64,000 nucleotides of DNA, from NCBI GenBank assembly GCA_035465395.1, contig DATHRK010000051.1, forward strand, positions 1-64,000, given 5' to 3'. This stretch comes from DATHRK01 sp035465395 (lineage in GTDB: Bacteria; Gemmatimonadota; Gemmatimonadetes; Longimicrobiales; RSA9). The translations under genes were made by a program, and so were the position numbers. A model generated the notes under the pieces. It searched no databases, was not told the DNA's origin, and saw only the letters and a program-made list of their open reading frames with translations. Shown piece by piece: positions 1 to 7,449 of this stretch; the first letter of the stretch is position 1; each line of letters begins with the position of its first letter.

Positions 1-210
1 TTCATAGGCTCATTCTCTTTGTTGCTCGGTTACCTTTGTCTCTTCCCCGACGCCCCAACTCCAGCGCCGACCCCGGAGGAAGGTACACCCCCGGGTCGAG
101 GACCCTCTCACTCTCCTCCAACACCCTCGTTGTCAAATAGCCTCGCCGAAAATCGTGGCGAGCTTGGGAGGATAACCGGGATCGATGCTGCCGTCAACCG
201 CCAGAGGGCC
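1..210. other. no gene recognised at the left edge
   Basis: I see no convincing gene here. A 79-codon open frame on the plus strand starting at 19 is proline/serine-rich low-complexity sequence without a ribosome binding site or any family resemblance, so I treat it as spurious. The stretch is the far side of the terminator that closes the small acidic gene, and a neighbouring gene probably lies beyond the window edge. Confidence 0.4.
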
Positions 211-246
211 AAAAAAACCGCCGGCCGCGGCGTCGTCGCGGCCGGC
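211..246 (-). terminator. intrinsic terminator of the acidic-protein gene
   Basis: On the minus strand a perfect 10-bp GC stem (arms 237-246 and 220-229, 7-nt loop) is followed, after two bases, by seven T residues (complement of the A run 211-217). This is a textbook Rho-independent terminator about 55 bp downstream of the stop codon of the small acidic gene. Confidence 0.85.
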
Positions 247-300
247 GCTCCGGCTTGATGCCTTCAGCAGTGGATGAGGCCTGGAACGACCCGAGCCGGG

Positions 301-525
301 TTACTCCTCGTCCCAGCTCTTAGCGCCGCGACGGTCCTCGTCGTCGTCGGAGAACTCCTCCTCCCACTCCTCCTCCCACTCCTCTTCCTCTTCAGCGTCG
401 TCGTCGTCGTCGTCGTCCCAATCGTCGTCGTCGTCCCAATCGTCGTCGTCGTCCCAGTCATCATCGTCCTGAGCGAGGATCGGGTCGACCTCCTCGACCT
501 CGGGTCCCACCAGCAGCTCCACCAT
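301..525 (-). CDS. small, extremely acidic Asp/Glu/Trp-repeat protein
   Basis: This is a 74-residue protein of unknown function. After a short ordinary N-terminus (MVELLVGPEVEEVDPILAQ) it becomes almost pure Asp/Glu: three tandem DDDDDW-type hexapeptides, an Asp run, then Glu-rich segments with regularly spaced Trp. No signal peptide or membrane segment is visible. I chose the start at 525 because GGAGGG lies five bases upstream on the minus strand; the frame stays open further upstream, but those codons lack a ribosome binding site. A good promoter with an A/T-rich upstream element and a strong terminator flank it, so it is a separately transcribed and probably abundant product. The sequence suggests a disordered polyanion (metal buffer, histone-like mimic or chaperone tail). 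That is inference only, and the low-complexity composition means homology searches would be uninformative. Confidence 0.7.
   Translation of the reverse strand: MVELLVGPEVEEVDPILAQDDDDWDDDDDWDDDDDWDDDDDDDAEEEEEWEEEWEEEFSDDDEDRRGAKSWDEE
396..470. repeat. 18-bp tandem repeat within the acidic gene
   Basis: CCCA blocks recur exactly every 18 bases (417, 435, 453), separated by CGT-type triplet runs. On the minus strand each unit encodes five Asp and one Trp. The last copy has diverged (CCCAGTCATCATCGT), so the array has partly decayed. Length variation by slippage is likely. Confidence 0.75.
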
Positions 526-654
526 CGATACCCTCCACATGGCGACCGAGCCCGTCGTGGCGACGGGTGTGAACCGGAGACCGGGACGGCGCTGGCGCGG
601 GCTCGAACGGCCCGACACGACACGACGAAGCGCCCACACCGGTGGTTTGCCGAA

Positions 655-682
655 AAGCTACCCCGGGCGCCTTGGGTGTCAA
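655..682 (-). promoter_or_regulatory. sigma70-type promoter with UP-like element for the acidic gene
   Basis: On the minus strand a perfect -35 box TTGACA (677-682) is followed after 16 bp by TAGCTT (655-660) as a candidate -10. An A/T tract (about 683-694, CAAAATTTTTTC read on the minus strand) sits just upstream of the -35 and stands out in this 70% GC region, resembling an UP element. Transcription would start near 648, leaving a 5' leader of about 120 nt before the start codon at 525. The remaining intergenic space up to typA holds nothing else I can recognise. Confidence 0.6.
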
Positions 683-747
683 GAAAAAATTTTGGGACGG
701 AAAGGGACCGCGGAGATCCCTGGATCGTCCGGCCGGGCCATCGAAGA

Positions 748-2601
748 TCACCCGGCCTTGCGTGACGCTTTCTTGCGCTCGTGCGCCTTGCGATGGCGCT
801 TCCGCAGACGGATGGCGTCGGGCGTCACCTCGACCAGTTCGTCTTCGGCGATCCACTCCAGCGCCGACTCGAGGGTGACCTGGCGCGGAGGCTCGAGCAG
901 GACGTTCTCGTCGGAACCCGCGGCGCGCATGTTGGTGAGCTTCTTCCCCTTTGCGACGTTGACCTCCATGTCCCCGGCCCGAGCGGTCTCACCCACGATC
1001 ACTCCCTCGTAGACCGCCGCCCCCGGCCCCACGAAGAGCGTTCCGCGCTCCTGCAGATTGAACAGCGCGTAGGCGATCGCGACCCCGTCCACCATCGACA
1101 CCATGGCGCCGCGGTCGCGGGAACGGATGTCGCCCGCCCACGGTCCGTACTCCAGGAACCTGTGGTGCAGGACGCCCTCTCCGCGCGTGTCCGTCAGGAA
1201 CTCGCTGCGGTACCCGAAGAGGCCGCGGGCGGGAACGCGGAACACCAGCCGGGTCAATCCCGCGCGCCCGCCGGCTCCCGCTGCGCTCTCCATCTCGCGC
1301 ATCTCGCCGCGGCGCTGGCCGAGCTTCTCGATCACCACTCCCACGAACGCCTCGGGCACGTCCACGAGGACTTCCTCGTAGGGCTCCTGCCTCTCCCCGT
1401 CCGGCCCATCCCGCGTGATGATCCGAGGACGCGATACCGCGAACTCGTAGCCCTCGCGGCGCATCGTCTCCATGAGAATGGTGAGGTGCAGCTCGCCCCT
1501 GCCCGACACCGTGTACGCGTCCCCGGCGGGGGTGTCCTCGACCCGCAGCGCGACGTTGCGCTCCAGCTCCCGGTGGAGCCGGTCGCGGACCTGCCGCCCC
1601 GTCACGTACTTGCCGCTCCGCCCCGCGAAGGGGGACGTGTTCACCATGAAGTCGACCGAGATCGTCGGCTCTTCGACCGCGATGCCCGCGAGCGCTTCGC
1701 GATGCTCCGGGTCCGTGATGGTGGCACCGATCTCCACGCCCTCCAGGCCCGCCAGCGCGACGATCTCGCCCGCCGCCGCTTCGGGAATTTCGATGCGCTC
1801 CAGCCCGTCGAACGCGAACAGTTTCGCCACCTTGCCCCGCGTCGCGGCTTCTTCGTCGTCGGCTCCGGACTCGCCCGACGCCTGCGGCTGTAGCAACACG
1901 ATGGGATCTCCGACGCGCAGCCGCCCGCGCTCCACCCGCCCGATCGCGAGCCGGCCCAGGTAGGGCGAATGGTCGATGGTGGACACGAGCATCTGGAACG
2001 GTCCTTCGGCCTCGCCCGGCGGCGTGGGCACGGCATCGACGATCGTCTCGAAGAGCGGGCGGAGGTCGTTTCGCTCGCCGTCCGGCTCCTCGGTAGCCCA
2101 GCCCTCGCGCGCCGACGCGTAGAGGAACGGCGCGTCGAGCTGGGAATCGGCCGCCTCGAGTTCCAGAAAGAGCTCCAGCACTTCGTCGTGGACCTCGAGC
2201 GGGCGGGCGTCGGTGCGGTCGGCCTTGTTGATCACCACCACCGGCTGGAGCCCCAGGGCCAGCGCCTTGCGCGTCACGAAGCGGGTCTGGGGCATTGGGC
2301 CTTCGAACGCGTCCACCAGCAGAAGCACGCCGTCGACCATGCGCAGGATGCGCTCGACCTCGCCTCCGAAATCCGCGTGTCCGGGGGTGTCGACGATGTT
2401 GATCCGCGTCCCGTTCCAGCGCACCGCGGTGTTCTTGGAGAGGATCGTGATGCCGCGCTCGCGCTCCAGCGGGTTGGAGTCCATCACGCGCTCGGCCACC
2501 GCCTGGTGCTCGCGGAACGCGCCGGCCTGACGAAGCATCTGGTCGACCAGGGTGGTCTTGCCGTGGTCGACGTGCGCGATGATGGCGATGTTGCGAATCA
2601 T
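748..2601 (-). CDS. typA: ribosome-associated GTPase TypA/BipA
   Basis: TypA (BipA) is a translational GTPase of the EF-G type that binds the ribosome and supports 50S assembly and translation under stress. The 617 residues match the usual family length of about 600-615. The GTPase domain opens the protein: P-loop AHVDHGKTT at residues 9-17, switch region RERGITILSKN, G3 DTPGHADF and G4 NKADR. These are followed by the beta-barrel and EF-G-like domains and the BipA-specific C-terminus, which ends in a Lys/Arg-rich tail. It appears to be monocistronic: about 120 bp separate it from the lipoprotein gene upstream, and that gap contains an imperfect GC hairpin (2636-2663). Confidence 0.97.
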   Translation of the reverse strand: MIRNIAIIAHVDHGKTTLVDQMLRQAGAFREHQAVAERVMDSNPLERERGITILSKNTAVRWNGTRINIVDTPGHADFGGEVERILRMVDGVLLLVDAFEGPMPQTRFVTRKALALGLQPVVVINKADRTDARPLEVHDEVLELFLELEAADSQLDAPFLYASAREGWATEEPDGERNDLRPLFETIVDAVPTPPGEAEGPFQMLVSTIDHSPYLGRLAIGRVERGRLRVGDPIVLLQPQASGESGADDEEAATRGKVAKLFAFDGLERIEIPEAAAGEIVALAGLEGVEIGATITDPEHREALAGIAVEEPTISVDFMVNTSPFAGRSGKYVTGRQVRDRLHRELERNVALRVEDTPAGDAYTVSGRGELHLTILMETMRREGYEFAVSRPRIITRDGPDGERQEPYEEVLVDVPEAFVGVVIEKLGQRRGEMREMESAAGAGGRAGLTRLVFRVPARGLFGYRSEFLTDTRGEGVLHHRFLEYGPWAGDIRSRDRGAMVSMVDGVAIAYALFNLQERGTLFVGPGAAVYEGVIVGETARAGDMEVNVAKGKKLTNMRAAGSDENVLLEPPRQVTLESALEWIAEDELVEVTPDAIRLRKRHRKAHERKKASRKAG

Positions 2602-2719
2602 GAGGCCGGCTGCCGCGGAGGTCTGAAGCGACGACGCGCCGCCCGGGTTCGTCCGGACGGCGCGCCAGGTACCCGCCGCATCACAGCGGGGTCCATGCTT
2701 GGGCCGGGGGCCCGGCGGA

Positions 2720-3247
2720 TTACATCTCGCCGCCGTCCTCCATGCCCTCGTCTTCCATACCCTCGTCCTCCATGGCGCCGTGGTCGTCCATCATCTCGCC
2801 GCCGGCCATCGCCCACTCCGAATGGGTGAGCGCCATCTCGCAGGTCGACTCGACCAGGTCCTGCGTGAACGCGCCATCGCTGACCGTGATGTCGAATACG
2901 GACTCGTGGCCCGCGCAGGTCCCGGTCTCGTACGTGACGGTGTTGCGGCCCTCCTCGACGGCCCACGTGCCGTTGGCCGTCTGCTCGCCGTTCACCGAGA
3001 AGGTCCAGGTGGATTCGGCGACGTTGAGGGTCCCGACGTCGTCCTCCCCGAGGGGCGAGTCCGGGTCGCCGCCCTCCCACGCGACCAGCGTGTAGTCGCC
3101 GAGCGCGGGGGCCTCCATGGCCATCTCATCGGCCATCTCGTCCGCCGCCTCTTCCATCGCGTCGTCAGCGTCGGCCGTCTCCGGCGCGGTGTCGCACGCC
3201 GCCATGCCGAACGCGGCGACGAATGCGAGCATCCAGAACCGCTTCAT
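2720..3247 (-). CDS. lipoprotein with acidic Met-rich tail
   Basis: This 175-residue exported lipoprotein has a signal peptide ending in a lipobox (GMAAC, Cys at about 18), then an acidic linker rich in Ala/Glu/Met, a compact beta-rich domain of about 100 residues, and a C-terminal tail with repeated GMEDE units plus a His. The domain contains an NG..NGTW motif, a TCAGH motif and a second Cys about 30 residues later, which could form a disulfide. A canonical AGGAGG precedes the ATG. It resembles the next lipoprotein upstream on the same strand in the spacing of these motifs, so the two look like diverged paralogues. Function unknown; the Met/acidic tail could bind metal, but nothing in the sequence proves it. 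Confidence 0.85.
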   Translation of the reverse strand: MKRFWMLAFVAAFGMAACDTAPETADADDAMEEAADEMADEMAMEAPALGDYTLVAWEGGDPDSPLGEDDVGTLNVAESTWTFSVNGEQTANGTWAVEEGRNTVTYETGTCAGHESVFDITVSDGAFTQDLVESTCEMALTHSEWAMAGGEMMDDHGAMEDEGMEDEGMEDGGEM

Positions 3248-3436
3248 ATGCGTTCCTCCTGATGGGGTCCCAATGTTGCAAGGTAGACTATCAACATCGG
3301 GGAAATCTCCGATCGTCGCAATGGGAGGCGCATTCCGCCGCGGCAGGCCGCGGCGATCGGCCCTGGGGGCGTGCCGGAGCGCGACCGACCGGCGCCGCGC
3401 GGCGTCGGTCGGGAGAATGTCGCGCGCCGTCTCCGG

Positions 3437-3826
3437 TTATCGTCGCACGAGCAGCAGCCTGGTGCGCGTGCCGGCGATCGCCGCGCAGCGCCCGTCGAAG
3501 AAGCGCAGCGTGAGCTGCTCGTCGCGCCAGAGCCACGTCCAGTAGCTGACCTGTCCGGCGCACGGGCCGCCTTCGGGAACCAGCGACATCCGGTTACCGG
3601 TGCTTTGGTAACTGCCGCGCTCCAGCTCGCGCCCGTTGCGGCGGAGCACGTAGACGTAGCCGTGAAACTCCATCGTCACCCTGGCGGGCGGGTCGCTGGG
3701 GTCGATCACCAGGTAGTCACCGACCGGGGGTCCCCCGACGACGCGCATTTCGCGGTCGCCGCGCGGCGCGCAGGCGGCGACGATGAGGGCCACCGCCACC
3801 GCGGCGATGGATCGTGTCCCGATCAT
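3437..3826 (-). CDS. small lipoprotein, paralogue of its neighbour
   Basis: This is a 129-residue lipoprotein. The start at 3826 is supported by GGAGG four bases upstream and by the signal sequence MIGTRSIAAVAVALIVAAC with a lipobox Cys at 19. The mature part is a predicted all-beta domain with the order NGRELERGSY, GPCAGQ, then a Cys in DGRCAA, matching the NG...G(W/Y)...CAG...C pattern of the neighbouring lipoprotein without its acidic tail. It resembles small lipocalin-like lipoproteins, but I cannot name a family. It stands alone between the CDF transporter gene and its sister gene, all on the minus strand. Confidence 0.82.
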   Translation of the reverse strand: MIGTRSIAAVAVALIVAACAPRGDREMRVVGGPPVGDYLVIDPSDPPARVTMEFHGYVYVLRRNGRELERGSYQSTGNRMSLVPEGGPCAGQVSYWTWLWRDEQLTLRFFDGRCAAIAGTRTRLLLVRR

Positions 3827-3866
3827 GCTGCCTCCAGTGAGCCGGTTCGCGCCGCCGGCGTCCCGC

Positions 3867-4814
3867 TCATGCGCGCCCGCCCGGCGCGCCGAGGGGATCC
3901 GGTGAAGCGATCTGGTAGAGGTCCTCCCGCTCGATCTGGATCGTAACGTGGCGAATGCCGAAGCGGCGGTCCATGCAACCACGGATCGCGTCGAGCACGT
4001 CCTGATTGTCCGCCGGATCGGCCACCACCGCGTGCGCGCTGAGCGCCACCCACCGGCTGGTGAGGGTCCATACGTGGAGGTCGTGCACGTCGCGCACGGC
4101 GGGAAGCTCCAGCATCGCGCGGCGAACCGCAGCCAGGTCGATGTGGGAGGGCACCGCCTCCAGGAGGACGTCCACCGACTCGCGGACCAGGGTCCAGGCG
4201 CTGCGCAGAATGAGCAGCGCGACGAGCACGGAAATGATGGGATCCGCCGGCCACCAGCCTGTCGTCAGGACGACGATCGCCGCCGCGATGGCCCCCGCCG
4301 ACCCGAGCAGGTCTCCGAGCACGTGGAGGTACGCACCGCGGACGTTCAGGCTCTCGTGTGCGGCGCCGTGGAGCAGCCAGGCCGCGACCAGGTTGACCGC
4401 CAGACCCAACGAGGCGACGGCGAGCATCAGCCCGCCGGCGATGGGCTCGGGCGCCTGGAGCCGACGCCAGGCCTCGACGACGATGAACCCGGCGATGACC
4501 AGCAGCGCGGCGCCGTTCACGAGCGCGGCGAGGATCTCCAGGCGGTAGTAGCCGAAGGTCTTGTCGTCGTTGGCCGGCCGCCGCGCGAAGCGGATCGCGA
4601 ACAGCGACAACGCGATCGCCCCGGCGTCGGTGAACATGTGACCGGCGTCGGCGAGTAGCGCGAGCGAGTTGGAGAGCCAGCCGCCGACGATCTCGGCGAC
4701 CATGAAGGCGGCGGTGAGGGCCAATACGACCCTGAGCCGGGCGGGGCCGGCGTCGCGCGCGTGGTCGTGCCCTGCCCCGCCGTCGTGGGCGTGGGCGTCC
4801 CCCTCGCCGCTCAT
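3867..4814 (-). CDS. cation diffusion facilitator (Zn2+/Co2+/Cd2+ exporter)
   Basis: A CDF-family metal/proton antiporter that exports divalent metals such as Zn2+ from the cytoplasm. The 315 residues contain a His-rich N-terminus (HAHDGGAGHDHARD) typical of CzcD-like members, then six predicted transmembrane helices with the metal-site signatures ALLADAGHMFTDAGA (TM2) and YLHVLGDLLGSAGA (TM5), and a C-terminal cytoplasmic domain containing RDVHDLHVWTLT. Its ATG overlaps the stop codon of the upstream antiporter gene as ATGA, so the two are translationally coupled. Coupling of a CDF pump with a proton antiporter suggests joint ion homeostasis; the exact metal cannot be read from the sequence. 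Confidence 0.93.
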   Translation of the reverse strand: MSGEGDAHAHDGGAGHDHARDAGPARLRVVLALTAAFMVAEIVGGWLSNSLALLADAGHMFTDAGAIALSLFAIRFARRPANDDKTFGYYRLEILAALVNGAALLVIAGFIVVEAWRRLQAPEPIAGGLMLAVASLGLAVNLVAAWLLHGAAHESLNVRGAYLHVLGDLLGSAGAIAAAIVVLTTGWWPADPIISVLVALLILRSAWTLVRESVDVLLEAVPSHIDLAAVRRAMLELPAVRDVHDLHVWTLTSRWVALSAHAVVADPADNQDVLDAIRGCMDRRFGIRHVTIQIEREDLYQIASPDPLGAPGGRA

Positions 4815-6145
4815 GACGCGGCCGCCTCGCGCTGCCGGTAGATCTGTCGGCCCTTGGCCTCACCGGACGCGGTAAGCGCCGTCTTCAGGAGCACGGGGCC
4901 GACGAGCAAATGTACGATGATCACGGCAGCCGTAATCGCGACGAACGTACCGCCCCATTCGGGGAACGCCTCCGCCACGAGGAGAGACAGGCCGAGCGTC
5001 ACGCCCGCTTGCGATATCAGGCCGCGCCAGACCAGGCGTCCGACGTCGTCCCCGAGATCGACGACGCGCCCCGCCGCCCACACCCCGAGCCACGTCAGGG
5101 CGAGTCGTACCCCGACCACGACCAGGGCCGCGGCCCAGAATCGACCGAGGGTGCCCAGGTCGAGCGCCGCCCCGGCGAGCGCGAAGAACAGCGCGAAGAC
5201 CACGATCGCGTTCGCCTCCAGGGCGTTCATCAGCTCGTCTCCCGCTTGCGAGAAATTCTCGACGACGAACCCCGCCGCGATCGCGAGCAGCAGCAACTCG
5301 ACGTGCGCCTCGTGCGCGATCTGGGTGAGAACGAACGTGAAGATCAAGGTCGCCAGGATGCTGCGGGCGCCCACCCGCACCAGGTAGACCGAGAAGATCC
5401 ATCCGACGAGCGCCCCGATGACCAGGGCGCCGCCGACTTCCCACGCCACCGCCGTCAGGACGCTCGCGTCCAGGCTCGCGTCCGGGCTCGTCAGCGGGCC
5501 TGCGAATGACAGCGCCGCGGCGAACGCGATGATCACCAGCACGTCCTTGAAGACGGTGGCCCCGAGGATGGTCTCCGTGACGGGTCCGCGCGAGCCGGTC
5601 TCGTTGATGACGGCGATGGTGGCGTCGGGGGAGGAATTGGCGCACCAGAGACCCAGCAGGAGCGCGACGGCGAAGGCGAACGCCAGCGGTCGGTCGGCCA
5701 GCAAGGGCAGCCAGGGCCGCGCCGCGAGGACGAGGATCACGACGCCGACCACGACGATGGCCATGACGGACAGGCCCACGCCGACGATCTGCGCCGCCAT
5801 CTGGCGCAGCTCCTTGATCTTCAGCTCGCCGCCGGCGGTGAGCGCGATGAGCGCCAGCGCGAGCTCGTCGATGGTGCGCAGGTCCTCCACCATCTCGGCG
5901 CTCAGGACCTCGAGCGCGAACGGCCCCACGGCGATGCCGATGAGCACGTAGCCGGTCACACTGGGCAGTCCGATGGTCGCGGCCGCGCCACCCGCGATGT
6001 AGGCGGCGAGCAGCGTGAAACCGAGCATCATCGCCGTCGTGCCCGCGTGTGGCGCGTGGGGGATGCGAGCAAGCAGGGTGGTCAGGGCGACCAGGGCCAG
6101 GACGACGATGGCACGGCGGCCGAGGAGCAGCAGCCGGTTTCCCAT
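4811..6145 (-). CDS. cation:proton antiporter (CPA2-type)
   Basis: A membrane antiporter of the monovalent cation:proton antiporter-2 family, exchanging Na+ or K+ for H+ across the inner membrane. About 12 hydrophobic helices fill the 444 residues. Family-like segments are GLPSVTGYVLIGIAVGP near the N-terminus and SSPDATIAVINETGSRGPVTETILGATVFKD split across the core helices. It lacks the C-terminal TrkA-N domain of KefB/KefC. I use the ATG at 6145 (MGNRLLLLGRRAIVV); the frame is open 35 codons further but that extension is Gly/Pro/Cys-rich and unlike a membrane protein N-terminus. First gene of a two-gene unit with the CDF exporter. Confidence 0.88.
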   Translation of the reverse strand: MGNRLLLLGRRAIVVLALVALTTLLARIPHAPHAGTTAMMLGFTLLAAYIAGGAAATIGLPSVTGYVLIGIAVGPFALEVLSAEMVEDLRTIDELALALIALTAGGELKIKELRQMAAQIVGVGLSVMAIVVVGVVILVLAARPWLPLLADRPLAFAFAVALLLGLWCANSSPDATIAVINETGSRGPVTETILGATVFKDVLVIIAFAAALSFAGPLTSPDASLDASVLTAVAWEVGGALVIGALVGWIFSVYLVRVGARSILATLIFTFVLTQIAHEAHVELLLLAIAAGFVVENFSQAGDELMNALEANAIVVFALFFALAGAALDLGTLGRFWAAALVVVGVRLALTWLGVWAAGRVVDLGDDVGRLVWRGLISQAGVTLGLSLLVAEAFPEWGGTFVAITAAVIIVHLLVGPVLLKTALTASGEAKGRQIYRQREAAAS

Positions 6146-6303
6146 TCGCGGCAGGGTAACCGGCGCACGGCCGGCGGCCAAGGCCGCGGGTTTCTCGGGG
6201 CACCGCCCCGCTCCGGCGGAGCACCCGCCTCCGGTCAGGGTATAGCGCATTGGTCCGCCGCCCCGTACGCGGCAGACGCCACTCCCCGCACCCCGGGAGC
6301 GTC

Positions 6304-7353
6304 ATGCGCCTCCGCATCCTCGCAGCCTCGGCAGTCCTCGCGCCGCTCCTCGCGGCCTGCGACAGCGTCACCCGCTCCAACGTCGCCTTCGGCTCACACA
6401 CGAGCATCATCGTCATGGCGACCGACCAGGTCTGGGAGGCCGTGGGCGACTCGATGCGCAGCGCGCTGGAGCCGCTGGTGTTCACGGTTACCTCGGAGAG
6501 GGCGTTCGATGTGACCCACGTCCGGCCGGGCGCGCCGCAGTGGGCGCAGTACAAGAAGTTTCGCCAGGTGATGGTGATCGGCACCCCCGCGGACGCCTGG
6601 GTCGAGCCGGCGCTGGGAAAGGCGGACACGACCCTCGAAGCCCTGCCGGCCCTGGTGGAGACCGAGAACGTCTGGGCCTTGGGTCAACACGTCACGGTTC
6701 TGGCGCTGGATCCCGAGCGGCCCGCGAGCGCCGCCCTCGCGCTCCTCGAGGACGTGCGACTCGGCGTCGACCGGCGGTTCGGCACCTACGTGATGCGGAA
6801 GATGTACGTCAGCGGGGTGAACGAGCGGCTGGGCGAGGACCTGCTGCGCGAGGAGGGCTTCTCGCTCATGCTCCCGAGCGTCTATCGCGAGGTGCCCGGC
6901 GAAGGCGTGCGGATCTTCAAGAACGACCTGCCCGACCCCGCCGAGCTCGCCCGCTACGTGCTGGTGCAGGAAGTCGACGGGGCCGTCCCCGAGCGCACCG
7001 CCGAGGCCCTGGTCGACTGGCGGGACTCGATCGGTGAGGCCTACCCGCGCGCGATGGTGAGCGCGCGGGACGAGCTGCACCTGACGGAGCTGGACGGTGG
7101 CGTGCTCGAGGTCCAGGGCCGCTGGGAGACACCGCCGCCCGATTCGACGGCCACCGGCGCGTTCTATCCCGGCGGCGGCCCGTTCATCGTACGGCTCGTC
7201 CCGTGCCCGGACGGCGAGCGCACCTACCTGGTCGACTCCTGGCTGTACGCGCCGGGCAAGGACAAGCTCGAGTACATCATGCAACTGCGCGCCATTCTGG
7301 GGACGTTCCGGTGCGGGGGCTCGGGCGGCGAGGCGGCGATCGTGGCCTCCTAG
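6304..7353 (+). CDS. DUF4837-type lipoprotein
   Basis: A 349-residue exported lipoprotein (signal peptide with lipobox LAAC, Cys at 19) matching the DUF4837 family known from Bacteroidota and related phyla, whose function is unknown. Supporting segments are IIVMATDQVWEAVGDSM near the N-terminus, the VSGVNERLGEDLLREEGFSL region and a C-terminal GGPFIVRLVPCPDGERTYLVDSWLYAPGKDK strand region (quoted in parts). The start is backed by GGGAG upstream. It is divergent from the antiporter operon and followed 96 bp later by the lytic transglycosylase gene on the same strand, which hints at an envelope role. Family assignment is from recall of its overall layout. Confidence 0.75.
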   Translation: MRLRILAASAVLAPLLAACDSVTRSNVAFGSHTSIIVMATDQVWEAVGDSMRSALEPLVFTVTSERAFDVTHVRPGAPQWAQYKKFRQVMVIGTPADAWVEPALGKADTTLEALPALVETENVWALGQHVTVLALDPERPASAALALLEDVRLGVDRRFGTYVMRKMYVSGVNERLGEDLLREEGFSLMLPSVYREVPGEGVRIFKNDLPDPAELARYVLVQEVDGAVPERTAEALVDWRDSIGEAYPRAMVSARDELHLTELDGGVLEVQGRWETPPPDSTATGAFYPGGGPFIVRLVPCPDGERTYLVDSWLYAPGKDKLEYIMQLRAILGTFRCGGSGGEAAIVAS

Positions 7354-7449
7354 GGGGGCTCACCGCGGCGCGTGCGGATCACCGACGTGGCCTGAACCTC
7401 GCATGCGGAACGGGGTGCCGTATCGAGCGCCAGGAACCCCGACCGACCG

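Noticed and set aside
396..470. The triplet-rich repeat as a CRISPR-like or regulatory array
   Set aside because: Units are only 18 bp, contiguous, and encode a regular DDDDDW peptide within a supported gene.
7347..7358. A CCTAGGGGGG sequence resembling the PadR operator half-site
   Set aside because: It includes the stop codon of the DUF4837 gene, lacks the second arm and has no promoter nearby.
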